Part shown: piece after piece, positions 12,836 to 21,736 of the stretch
Layout: the number at the start of each line of letters is the position of its first letter
How positions within the stretch are numbered: the stretch's first letter is position 1
Origin: Cloacimonetes bacterium UBA6081
Lineage (GTDB): Bacteria; Cloacimonadota; Cloacimonadia; Cloacimonadales; Cloacimonadaceae
Length of the DNA: 23,662 nucleotides
Assembly (NCBI GenBank): GCA_002428685.1
Contig: DIXL01000124.1
Span: 10,853 to 34,514 of the forward strand
Direction: 5' to 3'
The notes under the pieces: model-generated
Told to the model about the DNA's origin: nothing
What the model saw: the letters and a program-made list of their open reading frames with translations, nothing else
Database searches by the model: none
Program-made: the position numbers and the translations under genes

Positions 12836-15757
12836 TTACTTCAGGGCGGTAGTTACTTTGTGGAATAGCTCTGCGGCTTCCTTTATCTTGCTTTGTGAAC
12901 CAAACACACTATAGTGATTCTTGGTCATAATTGCTTCCACCATGTCTGCATAGGCATGGATGTCCTCCACTTTTGTGGAGAGCACTTCAGTTCTAATCTG
13001 TTGGCGGTCTTCGGGCATAAATCCGGTAATGTAATCCAAATCTGCCTTGCTACCAGTTTCTTCGGGAGTGTCAGGATAGTCCAGAGACGAGATTTCACCT
13101 ATAATGTATTTGTCCATTTCCCGCTTGCTGCAAGCAAATGTCCGCAGAAATTCCGGCACAGTGTCATATACTCCAAGGGTCTCGCGCAAGTTGGGATCGC
13201 GGTAAGAGGCAAAGTATTGATATCCACCAGGAGTAAAGCTGCTCATGGCACCATAGGCTCCACCCTTTACACGCAATTCCTGATACAGGAAGTTGTTGCT
13301 TAAAATGCTATTCAAAACCCGCAGCTTTCCGGAATACGAATACCCCTTGCGGAAGAAGTTTCCGCCCTTGGCTACGTATTGCACCTGAACAGGCGCATAG
13401 ATGGCTTCGTTGAAATCCCGCAGGGCATAGTGGTTTTCCACCTTTTCATAGGCTTCCGTGGAAACCGCAGAAACCAAAGAACCCAACTCTGTAAAGGCTA
13501 CGGGGATATCCTCGGCATTGGCGGTAAGGCTGATAAGCAGGTTTTGCGTAGTAAAGAAGGTCTTTTTTATCCATTCCAGCTCTTCCATAATCTCATCCAT
13601 ACTACTATCCAGCTTGTCCACCAAGCCACAAAGGAAATGGTAATAACCCAGGCCGGAAGTTAAATCCTGCCAGTGGTGAAGCTGCGACAAGGGTGCCAGC
13701 ATGCGCTGGATGGCAATTCCATGCCCGCTGAACATGATGTAGCTTTCCATCTGGGCTTTTTGCTCTTGCAGCAGAGTTTTTAAGCGTTCAGGATCATCAA
13801 ACAGCGGTTTCATGGCATATTCTGCGCAAAGCTCCATCAGTTTAGCACTTTTGGCTTTAACTGCTTTTCCGCTCAGTTTCAGTTTGGGCAGAATGTCGTC
13901 AGGTTCGGCAAAGCTGTTGTAAAGCTCCAGACTAAGCGAAATTCCACCGGTATGCGTATCAATTTCTTTAGAGCGTTCTGCGTAGCCATAGTTTTGGCTG
14001 TTCACCCAATCCACCAGATGCGTATAAAGCTTAATCCAGGGCAGGTCTTCTTCTTCGGCATGATCCAAATTGAAATAGGCTTTCAGATAAACGATGCCAT
14101 TGGTATTCACTTCGTGTCTTAACAGGGTAAATTCTTTCCACACTTCTTTTGTTAGCGGATAGATGCGGCTTTTGCGATCCAGATCAGCCAGGCTGAGCAT
14201 GGGGATTTTTTCCAGGTCTTCCGGCTTTTCGGGTTCGTTTTGCCAGGCGGTAAGCTTTTGGTTAAATTCCACCAGGTTTTTCAGTTCGGCTTTCTTCATG
14301 CCCTTTTTTATGCCGGCAAGCTTGGCGGCTGTGGCGGCTTCCTGGATTGCAATTTGACCGGGAACGGGGCTAAACTCTATGATGCTGGCATGCTTGTTGT
14401 CTATCATGGCATGGGTAATCAGGTTCTCAAAATACGGCTCGGTAAGTCCACGCCGCAGTTCTTTCAGAATAGGCTCAAAGGCAAGCTCGGTTATGGGATC
14501 ACCGTTATGCATCCACAAGCCCTGCGTGGTAAACATATAATACAAGCCTTTGGGAAAACGCTGCATCTGGCCTTCGCGCAAAAAGAACTCGCGTGAGTTC
14601 AGCACGGCCGCTATCAGCTTTTTATCCAATCCGTCCTTAACCAAGTGCTTCAGCTCGGTTTTTATCAGTTTGGTCAGGGGTTCCAGGTTTTCTTTTTTTA
14701 CCTGCTTGCATACCAGGCTAAGGGTTGGCTGCAAAATATCCGGACGGATGGACAGATAGGAATCTTTGGCAAGTCCCGAATCCCGGATAGCTTTTTTGAG
14801 CGGTGAGGCGGGGGTATTCATTAAAATCTCGGTAACCAGGGCCAGCGCATTGGGCAAATGCGGATCGGTTACCTTGCCATAGGTCCAGTTCATATTCAGA
14901 TAATACAATTCGTCTATGGCTTTGTCCTCGTCCACAGGGTAGTCCATCTGCAGCTTTTTCACTTTGGTAAAAGGCTTTTGCAGAGGCATAACCACCTTTT
15001 CTCCGGTATCGCTAAAGTGGTCTAAATATTCACTGTCCATTAGTTTCAGAGCAGCATCAATATCCACATTGCCATACAGGGCAATCTTGCTATTGGAAGG
15101 ATGGTAGTATTTACGGTGAAAATCCAGGAAACGGCTATAGGTAAGCTCTGGAATTGCTTCGGGATCACCACCGCTTTCAAAGCCATAAGGACTATCGGGA
15201 AACTGGGCACTTTTGCTTTTGCGATAAATAATGCTATCCGGCGAGGAAAAAGCTCCCTTCATTTCGTTGTAAACCACGCCGCGGTAATTCAGATCGGCGT
15301 TTTCATCGGTAAGCTCCAGATGCCAGCCTTCCTGATGCAAAATATTAGGCTCATTATAGATTTTGGGAAAGAATACCGCATCCAGATACACCTTCATCAG
15401 GTTCATAAAATCCTTATCATTGGTGCTGGCCACAGGGTAATTTGTCATATCCGGCGAAGTCATGGCGTTTATAAAGGTGTTCATGCTGCCTTTAATCAGC
15501 TCCATAAAGGTGTTTTTGGAGGGGAAGTTCTTGCTTCCGTTCAGCACCGAGTGTTCCAAAATGTGCGGACAACCGGTATTATCTTCTGGGATGGTTTTAA
15601 AGCCAATCATGAACACCTTGTTAGAGTCCTCACAGGCATAGTGGATCAGGTCTGCACCGCTTTTTAAGTGCTTATAGCGGAAGGCAGTCGTCGTGATTTC
15701 CTCAATCTCCCGCTGCTCCAGCAGTTGGAAACCGTGGATAATCTCTTTCTTTTTCAT
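12836..15757 (-). CDS. M16C family zinc metallopeptidase (PreP/falcilysin-like)
   Basis: A 973-residue two-halves insulinase-type peptidase; these enclose and digest unfolded or short peptides. The inverted zinc motif HILEH is at 65-69 (His65, Glu68, His69) and the distal zinc ligand is probably Glu165 in VVYNEMKGA. The SMNTFINAMTSPDMTNYP segment (91-108) and the C-terminal half with GGAYGAMSSFTPGGY and YRDPNLRETL match PreP/Cym1-type members, as does the length near 970. No signal peptide, so probably cytoplasmic. GAGG is 6 nt before the ATG. It starts 9 bp after the dapA stop and precedes rsgA by 22 bp. In an amino-acid-fermenting organism it could process imported peptides (inference). Confidence 0.93.
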   Translation of the reverse strand: MKKKEIIHGFQLLEQREIEEITTTAFRYKHLKSGADLIHYACEDSNKVFMIGFKTIPEDNTGCPHILEHSVLNGSKNFPSKNTFMELIKGSMNTFINAMTSPDMTNYPVASTNDKDFMNLMKVYLDAVFFPKIYNEPNILHQEGWHLELTDENADLNYRGVVYNEMKGAFSSPDSIIYRKSKSAQFPDSPYGFESGGDPEAIPELTYSRFLDFHRKYYHPSNSKIALYGNVDIDAALKLMDSEYLDHFSDTGEKVVMPLQKPFTKVKKLQMDYPVDEDKAIDELYYLNMNWTYGKVTDPHLPNALALVTEILMNTPASPLKKAIRDSGLAKDSYLSIRPDILQPTLSLVCKQVKKENLEPLTKLIKTELKHLVKDGLDKKLIAAVLNSREFFLREGQMQRFPKGLYYMFTTQGLWMHNGDPITELAFEPILKELRRGLTEPYFENLITHAMIDNKHASIIEFSPVPGQIAIQEAATAAKLAGIKKGMKKAELKNLVEFNQKLTAWQNEPEKPEDLEKIPMLSLADLDRKSRIYPLTKEVWKEFTLLRHEVNTNGIVYLKAYFNLDHAEEEDLPWIKLYTHLVDWVNSQNYGYAERSKEIDTHTGGISLSLELYNSFAEPDDILPKLKLSGKAVKAKSAKLMELCAEYAMKPLFDDPERLKTLLQEQKAQMESYIMFSGHGIAIQRMLAPLSQLHHWQDLTSGLGYYHFLCGLVDKLDSSMDEIMEELEWIKKTFFTTQNLLISLTANAEDIPVAFTELGSLVSAVSTEAYEKVENHYALRDFNEAIYAPVQVQYVAKGGNFFRKGYSYSGKLRVLNSILSNNFLYQELRVKGGAYGAMSSFTPGGYQYFASYRDPNLRETLGVYDTVPEFLRTFACSKREMDKYIIGEISSLDYPDTPEETGSKADLDYITGFMPEDRQQIRTEVLSTKVEDIHAYADMVEAIMTKNHYSVFGSQSKIKEAAELFHKVTTALK

Positions 15758-15766
15758 TTTATCCTC

Positions 15767-16642
15767 TTAGATTAGTTTATATTCTTGCAGTCCCGCTTTC
15801 AAGATTTCGCGGTTTGGGGGCATCAAAGGGCACATCGGGCTGCGGTATTCCAGCTCGATAAAGCCCATCATGTGCAAAGCTTCTTTGGCGGGAATCGGAT
15901 TGGTTTCAATAAACATCAGATCGTTCAGTTTGGCTAAATGCTGATGCTGCTTGGCTCCCGCGGCAAAATCCCCCTTTATACAGGTGGCAATATGCTCACT
16001 TACCAAGCGGGGAGCAACATTGGCCGTAACAGAAATGGTTCCATGCCCACCAACTGCGATTAGTGGCAGGTTTAATGCATCTTCACCACACATCACCGAA
16101 AAGCCTTTGGGCGCATCACGCAAAATCTGAGTTACCTGCACCAGGTTTCCGCTGGCTTCCTTGATTCCCACGATGTTTTTGTGTTTTGAGGCCAGGGCAA
16201 CGGTTGTGGCAGAGGTCATATTTATGCTTGTGCGGCCGGGAACATTATACATAACGATGGGGATATCCACTTTGCCGGCAATAGTGCCAAAATAGTCTAT
16301 CATACCGTTTTGGGTGGGTTTTATATAATAGGGAGTTATCACCAAAGCATAGTCTGCACCATATTCTTTTGCTTTTTGGGTGGAAGCCAGAGTTTGATGC
16401 AGGTTGTTTGTGCCGGTGCCAATCATGATTGGCAATTTACCTCCAATCTTTTGAAAGGCAAAACGCAAGAGTGCTTCTTTTTCATCCGAAGCCAGGCCGG
16501 CAGTTTCTGCAGTAGTTCCCAGCAGCACTATGCCGGTTGTGCCATTTTCCAAATGATACTGAAGTAAAGCCTCCAAAGCCGTCCAATCGATGCTCCCGTT
16601 TTTGAATGGCGTTACCAAGGCCACGAAAGTTCCTTGTAGCAT
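15767..16642 (-). CDS. dapA: 4-hydroxy-tetrahydrodipicolinate synthase
   Basis: Condenses pyruvate with aspartate semialdehyde, the first step of the diaminopimelate/lysine branch. The 291-residue TIM-barrel protein has VTPF at 10-13, the GTT loop at 42-44, Tyr132 and Arg137 in MYNVPGRTS, Schiff-base Lys161 in GIKEASGN, and GGHGTISVTAN near 198-208. The loop reads GTTAET where most DapA proteins have GTTGE, a small deviation. Arg137, which binds the semialdehyde carboxylate, favours DapA over sugar-acid aldolases of the same superfamily. GGGAGG lies 6 nt before the ATG. It is the first gene of the seven-gene minus-strand run. Confidence 0.93.
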   Translation of the reverse strand: MLQGTFVALVTPFKNGSIDWTALEALLQYHLENGTTGIVLLGTTAETAGLASDEKEALLRFAFQKIGGKLPIMIGTGTNNLHQTLASTQKAKEYGADYALVITPYYIKPTQNGMIDYFGTIAGKVDIPIVMYNVPGRTSINMTSATTVALASKHKNIVGIKEASGNLVQVTQILRDAPKGFSVMCGEDALNLPLIAVGGHGTISVTANVAPRLVSEHIATCIKGDFAAGAKQHQHLAKLNDLMFIETNPIPAKEALHMMGFIELEYRSPMCPLMPPNREILKAGLQEYKLI

Positions 16643-16772
16643 AATAACCTCCCGGTTTTCTTATATTCTATTCATAATACGCAAGATTTATTCCAATCCT
16701 GCAAACCCTACCAATTTAGTCAATATAAAAAGGTTCTTTTGCGAAATGCCCTCCCGCTACCCAATGCCATCT

Positions 16773-16830
16773 CATTGCCATATCATTACCAATAATATTG
16801 AGATTGATATGGGAATGATATGGCAATGCA
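16773..16830 (+). repeat. Nested palindromic element, copy 2
   Basis: Arms CATTGCCATATCATT (16773-16787) and its reverse complement (16814-16828). It shares the loop and right arm of the element at 520-588 in the same orientation, with an 11-bp deletion in the left part and a few base changes. It starts about 26 bp past the amidase stop on that gene's strand and upstream of dapA, so it could end amidase transcription. The remainder of 16643-16855 holds only the dapA leader; no convincing promoter was identified. Confidence 0.8.
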
Positions 16831-16855
16831 TACAGGCAAGGCTGAATTATCCCGG

Positions 16856-18115
16856 CTAATTGGACTCCTGATGCAAGGTTTGGATAAGTATTCCGGCACC
16901 ATCCAGCAGAAATTCATCACTACCCCAAAGACCGCTGATTTGGAGGCCAAAAGGTAATCCGGTGGGGTGATTTTGCACAGGAACACTCAAGCAGGGAAGG
17001 CCTAAAAAACTGAAGGGAAGATTTACGGAGGTGGGGACGATGGTGTTGCCAAAAACTGGGGGTAAACATGCGGTGGATGGGGTTAGTAACAGGGAAACGC
17101 CTTGATCCCGCATAATAGTTTCCGCTTCCTCTCGCATAGCTTGCTGCATTTCCCTGGCTTCATAAATGGAATCCGGATCTACAGCCAACCCGGCTTCAAA
17201 TAATTGCCTGGCAGATAATGAGTAAAGATACTGGTGTTGCTGATAATAGGGGAGATGATGTAAGGCAAATTCTGCGGCAAAAAGATTGTGGTGCAAGCGG
17301 TTTAGCAGTAAGTAATCCTCCAGAATCTCCAATTGCACAAGCTTATAACCTTGCTCAGCTACACGGGCAAGCAATGCTTCGTAGAAAGCATAGACTTCTG
17401 AATCTATCTGCGATAAATAGTGTTGCGAGGGGATGCCTATGGTCTGAAGTGAACCGTTTTCTTGTAGCTTGGTGTTTGGGTTCAGCAAAATGTTGGCTGC
17501 GGTTTTTAACAAAGCCAAACTGGAGGAAAATAAACCACTTTGCTCCAGGGTGGGCGTAAAGGATTGCAGGCCCAGATTGGAAATGCGTCCCGAACTGGGT
17601 TTGTAACCAAAGACCCCGCAAAAAGCAGCGGGGATTATAATGCCACCCCGGCTTTGGCTTCCCAGGGCTAAATCGCAAAAACCTGCTGCCACGGCCGCGG
17701 CAGAACCGCTTGATGAGCCTCCGGGGGTTCTATCCATAGCTTTTGGATTATGTGTGGCAGGCTTGTTCAAATAGTTAAATTCACTGCAGGCGGTTTTACC
17801 TACTAATAAAGCTCCGGCATTTGTAAGCTGCGCCACAGCTATTGATGGACTACCGGAAAATATTTCTTCCGGCAACCATGAACCCGCTCTGGTAGGCATA
17901 TCAGGGATAAAATACGTATCTTTTACCCCCAAAAATGAGCCCAATAATGGGGCAGTCGTCTTACCCTGTAAGTAGTTATCTTCCAATATGTTGGCAGAAT
18001 ATTGCAGTCGCTGCCCCCAATCTTGTTCCGGCAGAATAGCCTTTATGGTATTGTTAGCTTCGTTTATTTGCATTATTTTTTTCTGCACTTTTTCTGCTAA
18101 ATTAGGCTTTTTCAT
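16856..18115 (-). CDS. Amidase-signature family protein with altered nucleophile site
   Basis: A 419-residue protein of the amidase-signature family (relatives hydrolyse amides or act in GatCAB). Start chosen is the ATG giving MKKPNLAEK. An upstream TTG at 18151 would add 12 residues, but its ribosome site would be too close. The Lys of the triad is at 65 (LGVKDTYF) and the Gly/Ser-rich loop GGSSSGSAA (132-140) with the cis-Ser is present. The third block reads LGSQSRGGIIIPAAFCG. Aligned with the usual GTQTAGSVIRPA or GTDTGGSIR forms, the nucleophilic Ser is Gly158 and the following Arg is Ile. The enzyme may therefore be inactive or repurposed, unless this is a sequence error. The C-terminal half (NTIVPTSVNLPFSFLGLPCLSVPV, GLPFGLQISG) is normal. 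GatB and GatC are not nearby. Confidence 0.85.
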   Translation of the reverse strand: MKKPNLAEKVQKKIMQINEANNTIKAILPEQDWGQRLQYSANILEDNYLQGKTTAPLLGSFLGVKDTYFIPDMPTRAGSWLPEEIFSGSPSIAVAQLTNAGALLVGKTACSEFNYLNKPATHNPKAMDRTPGGSSSGSAAAVAAGFCDLALGSQSRGGIIIPAAFCGVFGYKPSSGRISNLGLQSFTPTLEQSGLFSSSLALLKTAANILLNPNTKLQENGSLQTIGIPSQHYLSQIDSEVYAFYEALLARVAEQGYKLVQLEILEDYLLLNRLHHNLFAAEFALHHLPYYQQHQYLYSLSARQLFEAGLAVDPDSIYEAREMQQAMREEAETIMRDQGVSLLLTPSTACLPPVFGNTIVPTSVNLPFSFLGLPCLSVPVQNHPTGLPFGLQISGLWGSDEFLLDGAGILIQTLHQESN

Positions 18116-18256
18116 TGATCGGCACATCCTTGTAAGGAATATCCAACGCAATCCCCAAGGGTAACACTCATAGTTATAACTATCCTTTATTTCAATATGT
18201 TAGTAATTTTGTCCTTATGCAAAAAAGCATTTTTACAGCTTGGATACAAGTATATT

Positions 18257-18321
18257 AGTTGTCAAGCATAATTTACGGACAGGACGAATTGGAGCTTCCG
18301 ATGTGGTAATGCTTGCCAAGC
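18257..18321. promoter_or_regulatory. GCTTG-N-CAAGC palindrome and half-copy upstream of HIT/subtilase
   Basis: GCTTGCCAAGC at 18311-18321 is a perfect 11-bp odd palindrome 44 bp before the HIT start. A weaker copy, AGTTGTCAAGC, is at 18257-18267. The same palindrome with T in the centre is at 22401-22411, upstream of the beta-propeller gene. It could be an operator shared by the two secreted-protein loci. Apart from this, the divergent gap 18116-18364 shows nothing firm; several TA-rich tracts could serve as -10 regions. Confidence 0.35.
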
Positions 18322-18364
18322 CGGGGCAATTGGCTATTATATAAACTAATGAGGAAGAAAAATT

Positions 18365-18718
18365 ATGTCTTGTCCATTTTGTATAATTGATAAGTCACTT
18401 TACATTGCCGAAAATGCGCACTTTTTTGCCATTTCAGACAGGTTTCCTGTTGCCAAAGGACATACGTTGATAGTATCAAAGCGGCACTGTAAAGATTACT
18501 TCGAGCTGAACGAAAACGAAGCCTCATCTTTAAATACGCTATGTAGAGATGTCCGGCAGATCTTGATGCAGCAACACCAGGCCTTGGCTTTCAATCTGGC
18601 CATGAATTGCGGAAAAGAAGCAGGCCAAAGCGTATTTCACTTCCATATGCACGTAATACCACGTTACGAAAAGGATAAACCTTCGCCCCTGCAGCGTTTG
18701 CGGGAAAGTTTGTTTTAA
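18365..18718 (+). CDS. HIT-family nucleotide hydrolase/transferase
   Basis: A 117-residue cytoplasmic protein with the HIT active-site triad HFHMH at 92-96 (His92, His94, His96), giving the expected HxHxH followed by VIPR. The N-terminal CPFC (Cys3, Cys6) and the later KGHTLIVSKRH (31-41) match the Hint/HinT-like group, which hydrolyses nucleoside phosphoramidates and adenylated compounds. Length is typical. GAGGA about 10 nt upstream supports the ATG. The stop codon TAAGGA forms the ribosome site of the subtilase gene 9 bp downstream, so the two are probably co-translated, though their functions look unrelated. Confidence 0.93.
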   Translation: MSCPFCIIDKSLYIAENAHFFAISDRFPVAKGHTLIVSKRHCKDYFELNENEASSLNTLCRDVRQILMQQHQALAFNLAMNCGKEAGQSVFHFHMHVIPRYEKDKPSPLQRLRESLF

Positions 18719-18727
18719 GGATAAATC

Positions 18728-21700
18728 ATGAAAAAGCTAATATACCTTGCATTTTTACTAATCTGTAGCGGCTTGTTTGCCAAAGAGACAGATATTTCCC
18801 AGGCAGTTGCTGTTTTTAAGCTTAAACCTCAATTCCGCAGCCAGATAAGTGTTTCCGGCGCAAAAACCGGACTGAGTAGTCTGGATGCGAAGCTTCAAAT
18901 CCTGGCAGTTAAATCTGTCCAACCATATTTCACTGTCTCAAAGCGGAAATCTGAGACGCATGACATCTCGCTGATTTACAAAATTGAAAGCGAACTTGAC
19001 CCTCAGATAGCGGTGAATCTGCTTTCGCAAGATTCTCATGTGGACTATGCGGAACTAATATTCCCGGATGAGATTTTGGCCATCCCCAACGACGCCAATT
19101 ATCCGGCTTCGGAATATTTTGCAGCTCTGGAAGCGGAAGCAGCCTGGGATATTCATAAGGGTGAAGATGGCATAAACCCGGTTATTCTGGCGGTTGTGGA
19201 TACAGGAACCAGATGGACACATCCGGATTTGGCTGAAAATATCTGGAATAATCTGGGTGAGGACGCCAACGCTAATGGCTATACCATTTATTACAACGGC
19301 AGTGCATGGGTCATGGATGCCGGCGACCTCAATGGCATTGATGATGATGGCAATGGTAAGATAGACGACCTCATTGGTTGGGATTTTATGGTTGACGCAA
19401 ACGGAGCACAGTCCAACAATCCTTATGAAGCCAGTGGCCACGGAACGAATGTTTCGGGTATCGCTGCGGCCAGAACCAATAACATCATTGGGGTTAGCAG
19501 CCTGGCTTGGAATGTAACTCTAATGCCTGTTTCCTGCGGCTATACCGGCAGCAGCAGCATTTACAGAGGTTACGAGGGCATAGTTTATGCTGCCGAGCAT
19601 GGGGCTGATGTCATCAATTGCAGTTGGGGTGGAACAGGTTACTCGCAAACCAATCAAACAGCCATAGACTATGCCTATTCCCTGGGCAGCATTATTGTGG
19701 CAGCCGCGGGCAACAGCAACAACAGCACACCCATCTATCCTGCTGCCTATCAAAACGTTATTGCCACTGCAGCACTGCAAAACACAGGTGTAAAATCCTC
19801 TGTTTCCAACTTTGGTTCCTATGTGGATGTGGGTGCTCCCAACACCAATGTGGGAACCACCAGTGGAAGCGGGTATGGCCTGGTAAGTGGTGCCACATCA
19901 TACGCCAGCCCCATTGCATCTTCACTGGCAGCCCTGATAAAGTCTTACTTTCCTGCCATCACTCAGCAGCAATTGATAAACCGCATCAAGGGCAGTTGCG
20001 ACGATGTGGATGCCCTAAATCCCGGCAAAGAAAACCTGTTGGGCGAAGGAAAACTGAATGCCAGACGTGCCCTGGAAGAGGCCGATCCCCAGCCCGACAG
20101 CGAAGTCCGTTTGTTTTTGCTGCAAAACCGCGGTGCCACAGACACAAACAACAACAAGGCCGTGGAGGCAGGCGAAACTTTCTCCGTGAATCTCACCTTA
20201 CGCAGTTATGGTTCCATTTCAGCCAATGGCACCTTTGTTTTGGCTTCCACCAATCCGGCGGTATCCATCTCTTCCAACATACACAATCAGGCCATTCCTT
20301 CCGATGGCTACCTAAATCTGAATAATGTATTTAGCATAACCGCTTCTCCCACAGCCACCTCTCAATACGTTAGCTTCACGCTTAGCGTTACGGCAGATCA
20401 GACGATAGTAGGCCCCTCCTCATTCAGTTTCAGCATCCTGATCCATAATGGCGGTGTCTTTATCTGGGAAGGTGTTGCCAGTGCCCGCAACATGAGCGGT
20501 GCCTTCATCCGCACTACCTTGCAAGGGCTTGGCTACACCTGCGTCTATGGCACCACGTTTCCCACCTCGTTTTACAGCTTTGAAGCGGTGTTCCTTAGCT
20601 TTGGTGCGGTGGATAGCAACGTTGCCCGTTTCAATCAGCTCCACATGTTTACTGCCTTGCGCGAGTATCTGGAATCCGGTGGCAAAGTTTATATAGAAGG
20701 TGCGGATGTGGTAGGTTTTGATCTTACCTATTATCTGCCCGACGTGGATGGCACTCTGGATGCGCATGAAGTTCTCTGGCCGCTGCTGGGAATTGCGGCT
20801 GCCAATGATGGTGTAAACAACCCTATTGATGCACTGGTCGGAGTTTCGAATACACCCGCTGCGGGCTTAACTTTTACTGCCAGTGCGCAAACCAATTTGG
20901 ATTATATAGACACCTTCACGCCAATGGAAACCTATGCCCGGGCTGCTTTTAACGAAAGCGATTATGGCTGCGTGGCTGTGGTGGGAGCCGGAGCTTTGCA
21001 GCAGCGGACTTTTATTTTCAGCTATGCCCTGCGAGAGCTAACAGATGGCGTGTTTCCCCACACCCGCGCCAACCTGATTGCCCGCATTATGGAATTCTTT
21101 GAGGCAGAAGAGGTTACCCTGCCTTTAGAGCTAACTTCATTTACTGCCATCTATGTTTCCAGCCCCTTGCTCTCATGGAACACAGCTTCCGAAACAGAGC
21201 TGTTGGGCTTTCATGTGTATCGAGCCGAAGAGGGGACTTTTGCCACAGCGATAAGGCTGAATCCGGTGTTAATCGCCGCCACGGGAGGGGCCAATGGTGC
21301 CAACTACTGCTACACTGATGATAATGACTTGGATACCACAATTGTGTCCTATTGGCTGGAAGCCCTGTCTGTTAATGGATCAAGCCAGGTGTTTGGGCCT
21401 GTCGTCTTAGAAATTCCCGAAACAGAAGAACCGCCGGTTCCGCCTCTTCCAGAGCAGTTGCAGATTGGCCTGCAAGCCTACCCCAATCCCTTTGGCAGGC
21501 AGATTTATCTGGAGCTGAGCCTAAATGCCAAAATGCCTGTGGGCATAAAGGTTTACAACCTGAAAGGCCAGCTGATCAAGCAGCTTGATTCCGCTATTTA
21601 CGAGGCAGGCACACACTTCCTGGCTTGGGATGGAACAGATGTATCCGGCCGCAATACCGCAAACGGGATATATCTGGTAATCCTAAATAGCCCCGGTCAG

Positions 21701-21730
21701 GTGCTAAAACGCAAGCTGGTTAAGCTGTAG
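18728..21730 (+). CDS. Secreted subtilisin-like protease with C-terminal sorting domain
   Basis: A 1000-residue multidomain S8 protease. Signal peptide at 1-18; prodomain-like region to about 115; catalytic domain about 135-450 with Asp158 (VVDTGTRWTHPDL), His238 (SGHGTNVSG), oxyanion Asn329 (AAGNSN) and Ser391 (GATSYASP). An Asp/Gly-rich calcium-type insert (LNGIDDDGNGKIDD, 201-214) lies between Asp and His. Then a beta-sandwich (about 455-570), an alpha/beta region (about 575-790, VFIWEGVASARN... with ESGGKVYIEGADV) resembling a glutamine-amidotransferase-like fold, a fibronectin-like segment (LPLELTSFTA... from about 797) and a C-terminal domain of FlgD/type IX sorting type (AYPNPFG, then KVYNLKGQLIKQL, GTHFLAWDGTD, NGIYLVIL, ending KRKLVKL). 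Catalytic residues are intact. AAGGA is 7 nt before ATG. Function: extracellular or surface protein breakdown (inference). Confidence 0.93.
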   Translation: MKKLIYLAFLLICSGLFAKETDISQAVAVFKLKPQFRSQISVSGAKTGLSSLDAKLQILAVKSVQPYFTVSKRKSETHDISLIYKIESELDPQIAVNLLSQDSHVDYAELIFPDEILAIPNDANYPASEYFAALEAEAAWDIHKGEDGINPVILAVVDTGTRWTHPDLAENIWNNLGEDANANGYTIYYNGSAWVMDAGDLNGIDDDGNGKIDDLIGWDFMVDANGAQSNNPYEASGHGTNVSGIAAARTNNIIGVSSLAWNVTLMPVSCGYTGSSSIYRGYEGIVYAAEHGADVINCSWGGTGYSQTNQTAIDYAYSLGSIIVAAAGNSNNSTPIYPAAYQNVIATAALQNTGVKSSVSNFGSYVDVGAPNTNVGTTSGSGYGLVSGATSYASPIASSLAALIKSYFPAITQQQLINRIKGSCDDVDALNPGKENLLGEGKLNARRALEEADPQPDSEVRLFLLQNRGATDTNNNKAVEAGETFSVNLTLRSYGSISANGTFVLASTNPAVSISSNIHNQAIPSDGYLNLNNVFSITASPTATSQYVSFTLSVTADQTIVGPSSFSFSILIHNGGVFIWEGVASARNMSGAFIRTTLQGLGYTCVYGTTFPTSFYSFEAVFLSFGAVDSNVARFNQLHMFTALREYLESGGKVYIEGADVVGFDLTYYLPDVDGTLDAHEVLWPLLGIAAANDGVNNPIDALVGVSNTPAAGLTFTASAQTNLDYIDTFTPMETYARAAFNESDYGCVAVVGAGALQQRTFIFSYALRELTDGVFPHTRANLIARIMEFFEAEEVTLPLELTSFTAIYVSSPLLSWNTASETELLGFHVYRAEEGTFATAIRLNPVLIAATGGANGANYCYTDDNDLDTTIVSYWLEALSVNGSSQVFGPVVLEIPETEEPPVPPLPEQLQIGLQAYPNPFGRQIYLELSLNAKMPVGIKVYNLKGQLIKQLDSAIYEAGTHFLAWDGTDVSGRNTANGIYLVILNSPGQVLKRKLVKL

Positions 21731-21736
21731 TTTCTG

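Noticed and set aside
18152..18364. tRNA or small RNA gene in the divergent gap
   Set aside because: No cloverleaf, no CCA end and no clear terminator could be found by eye.
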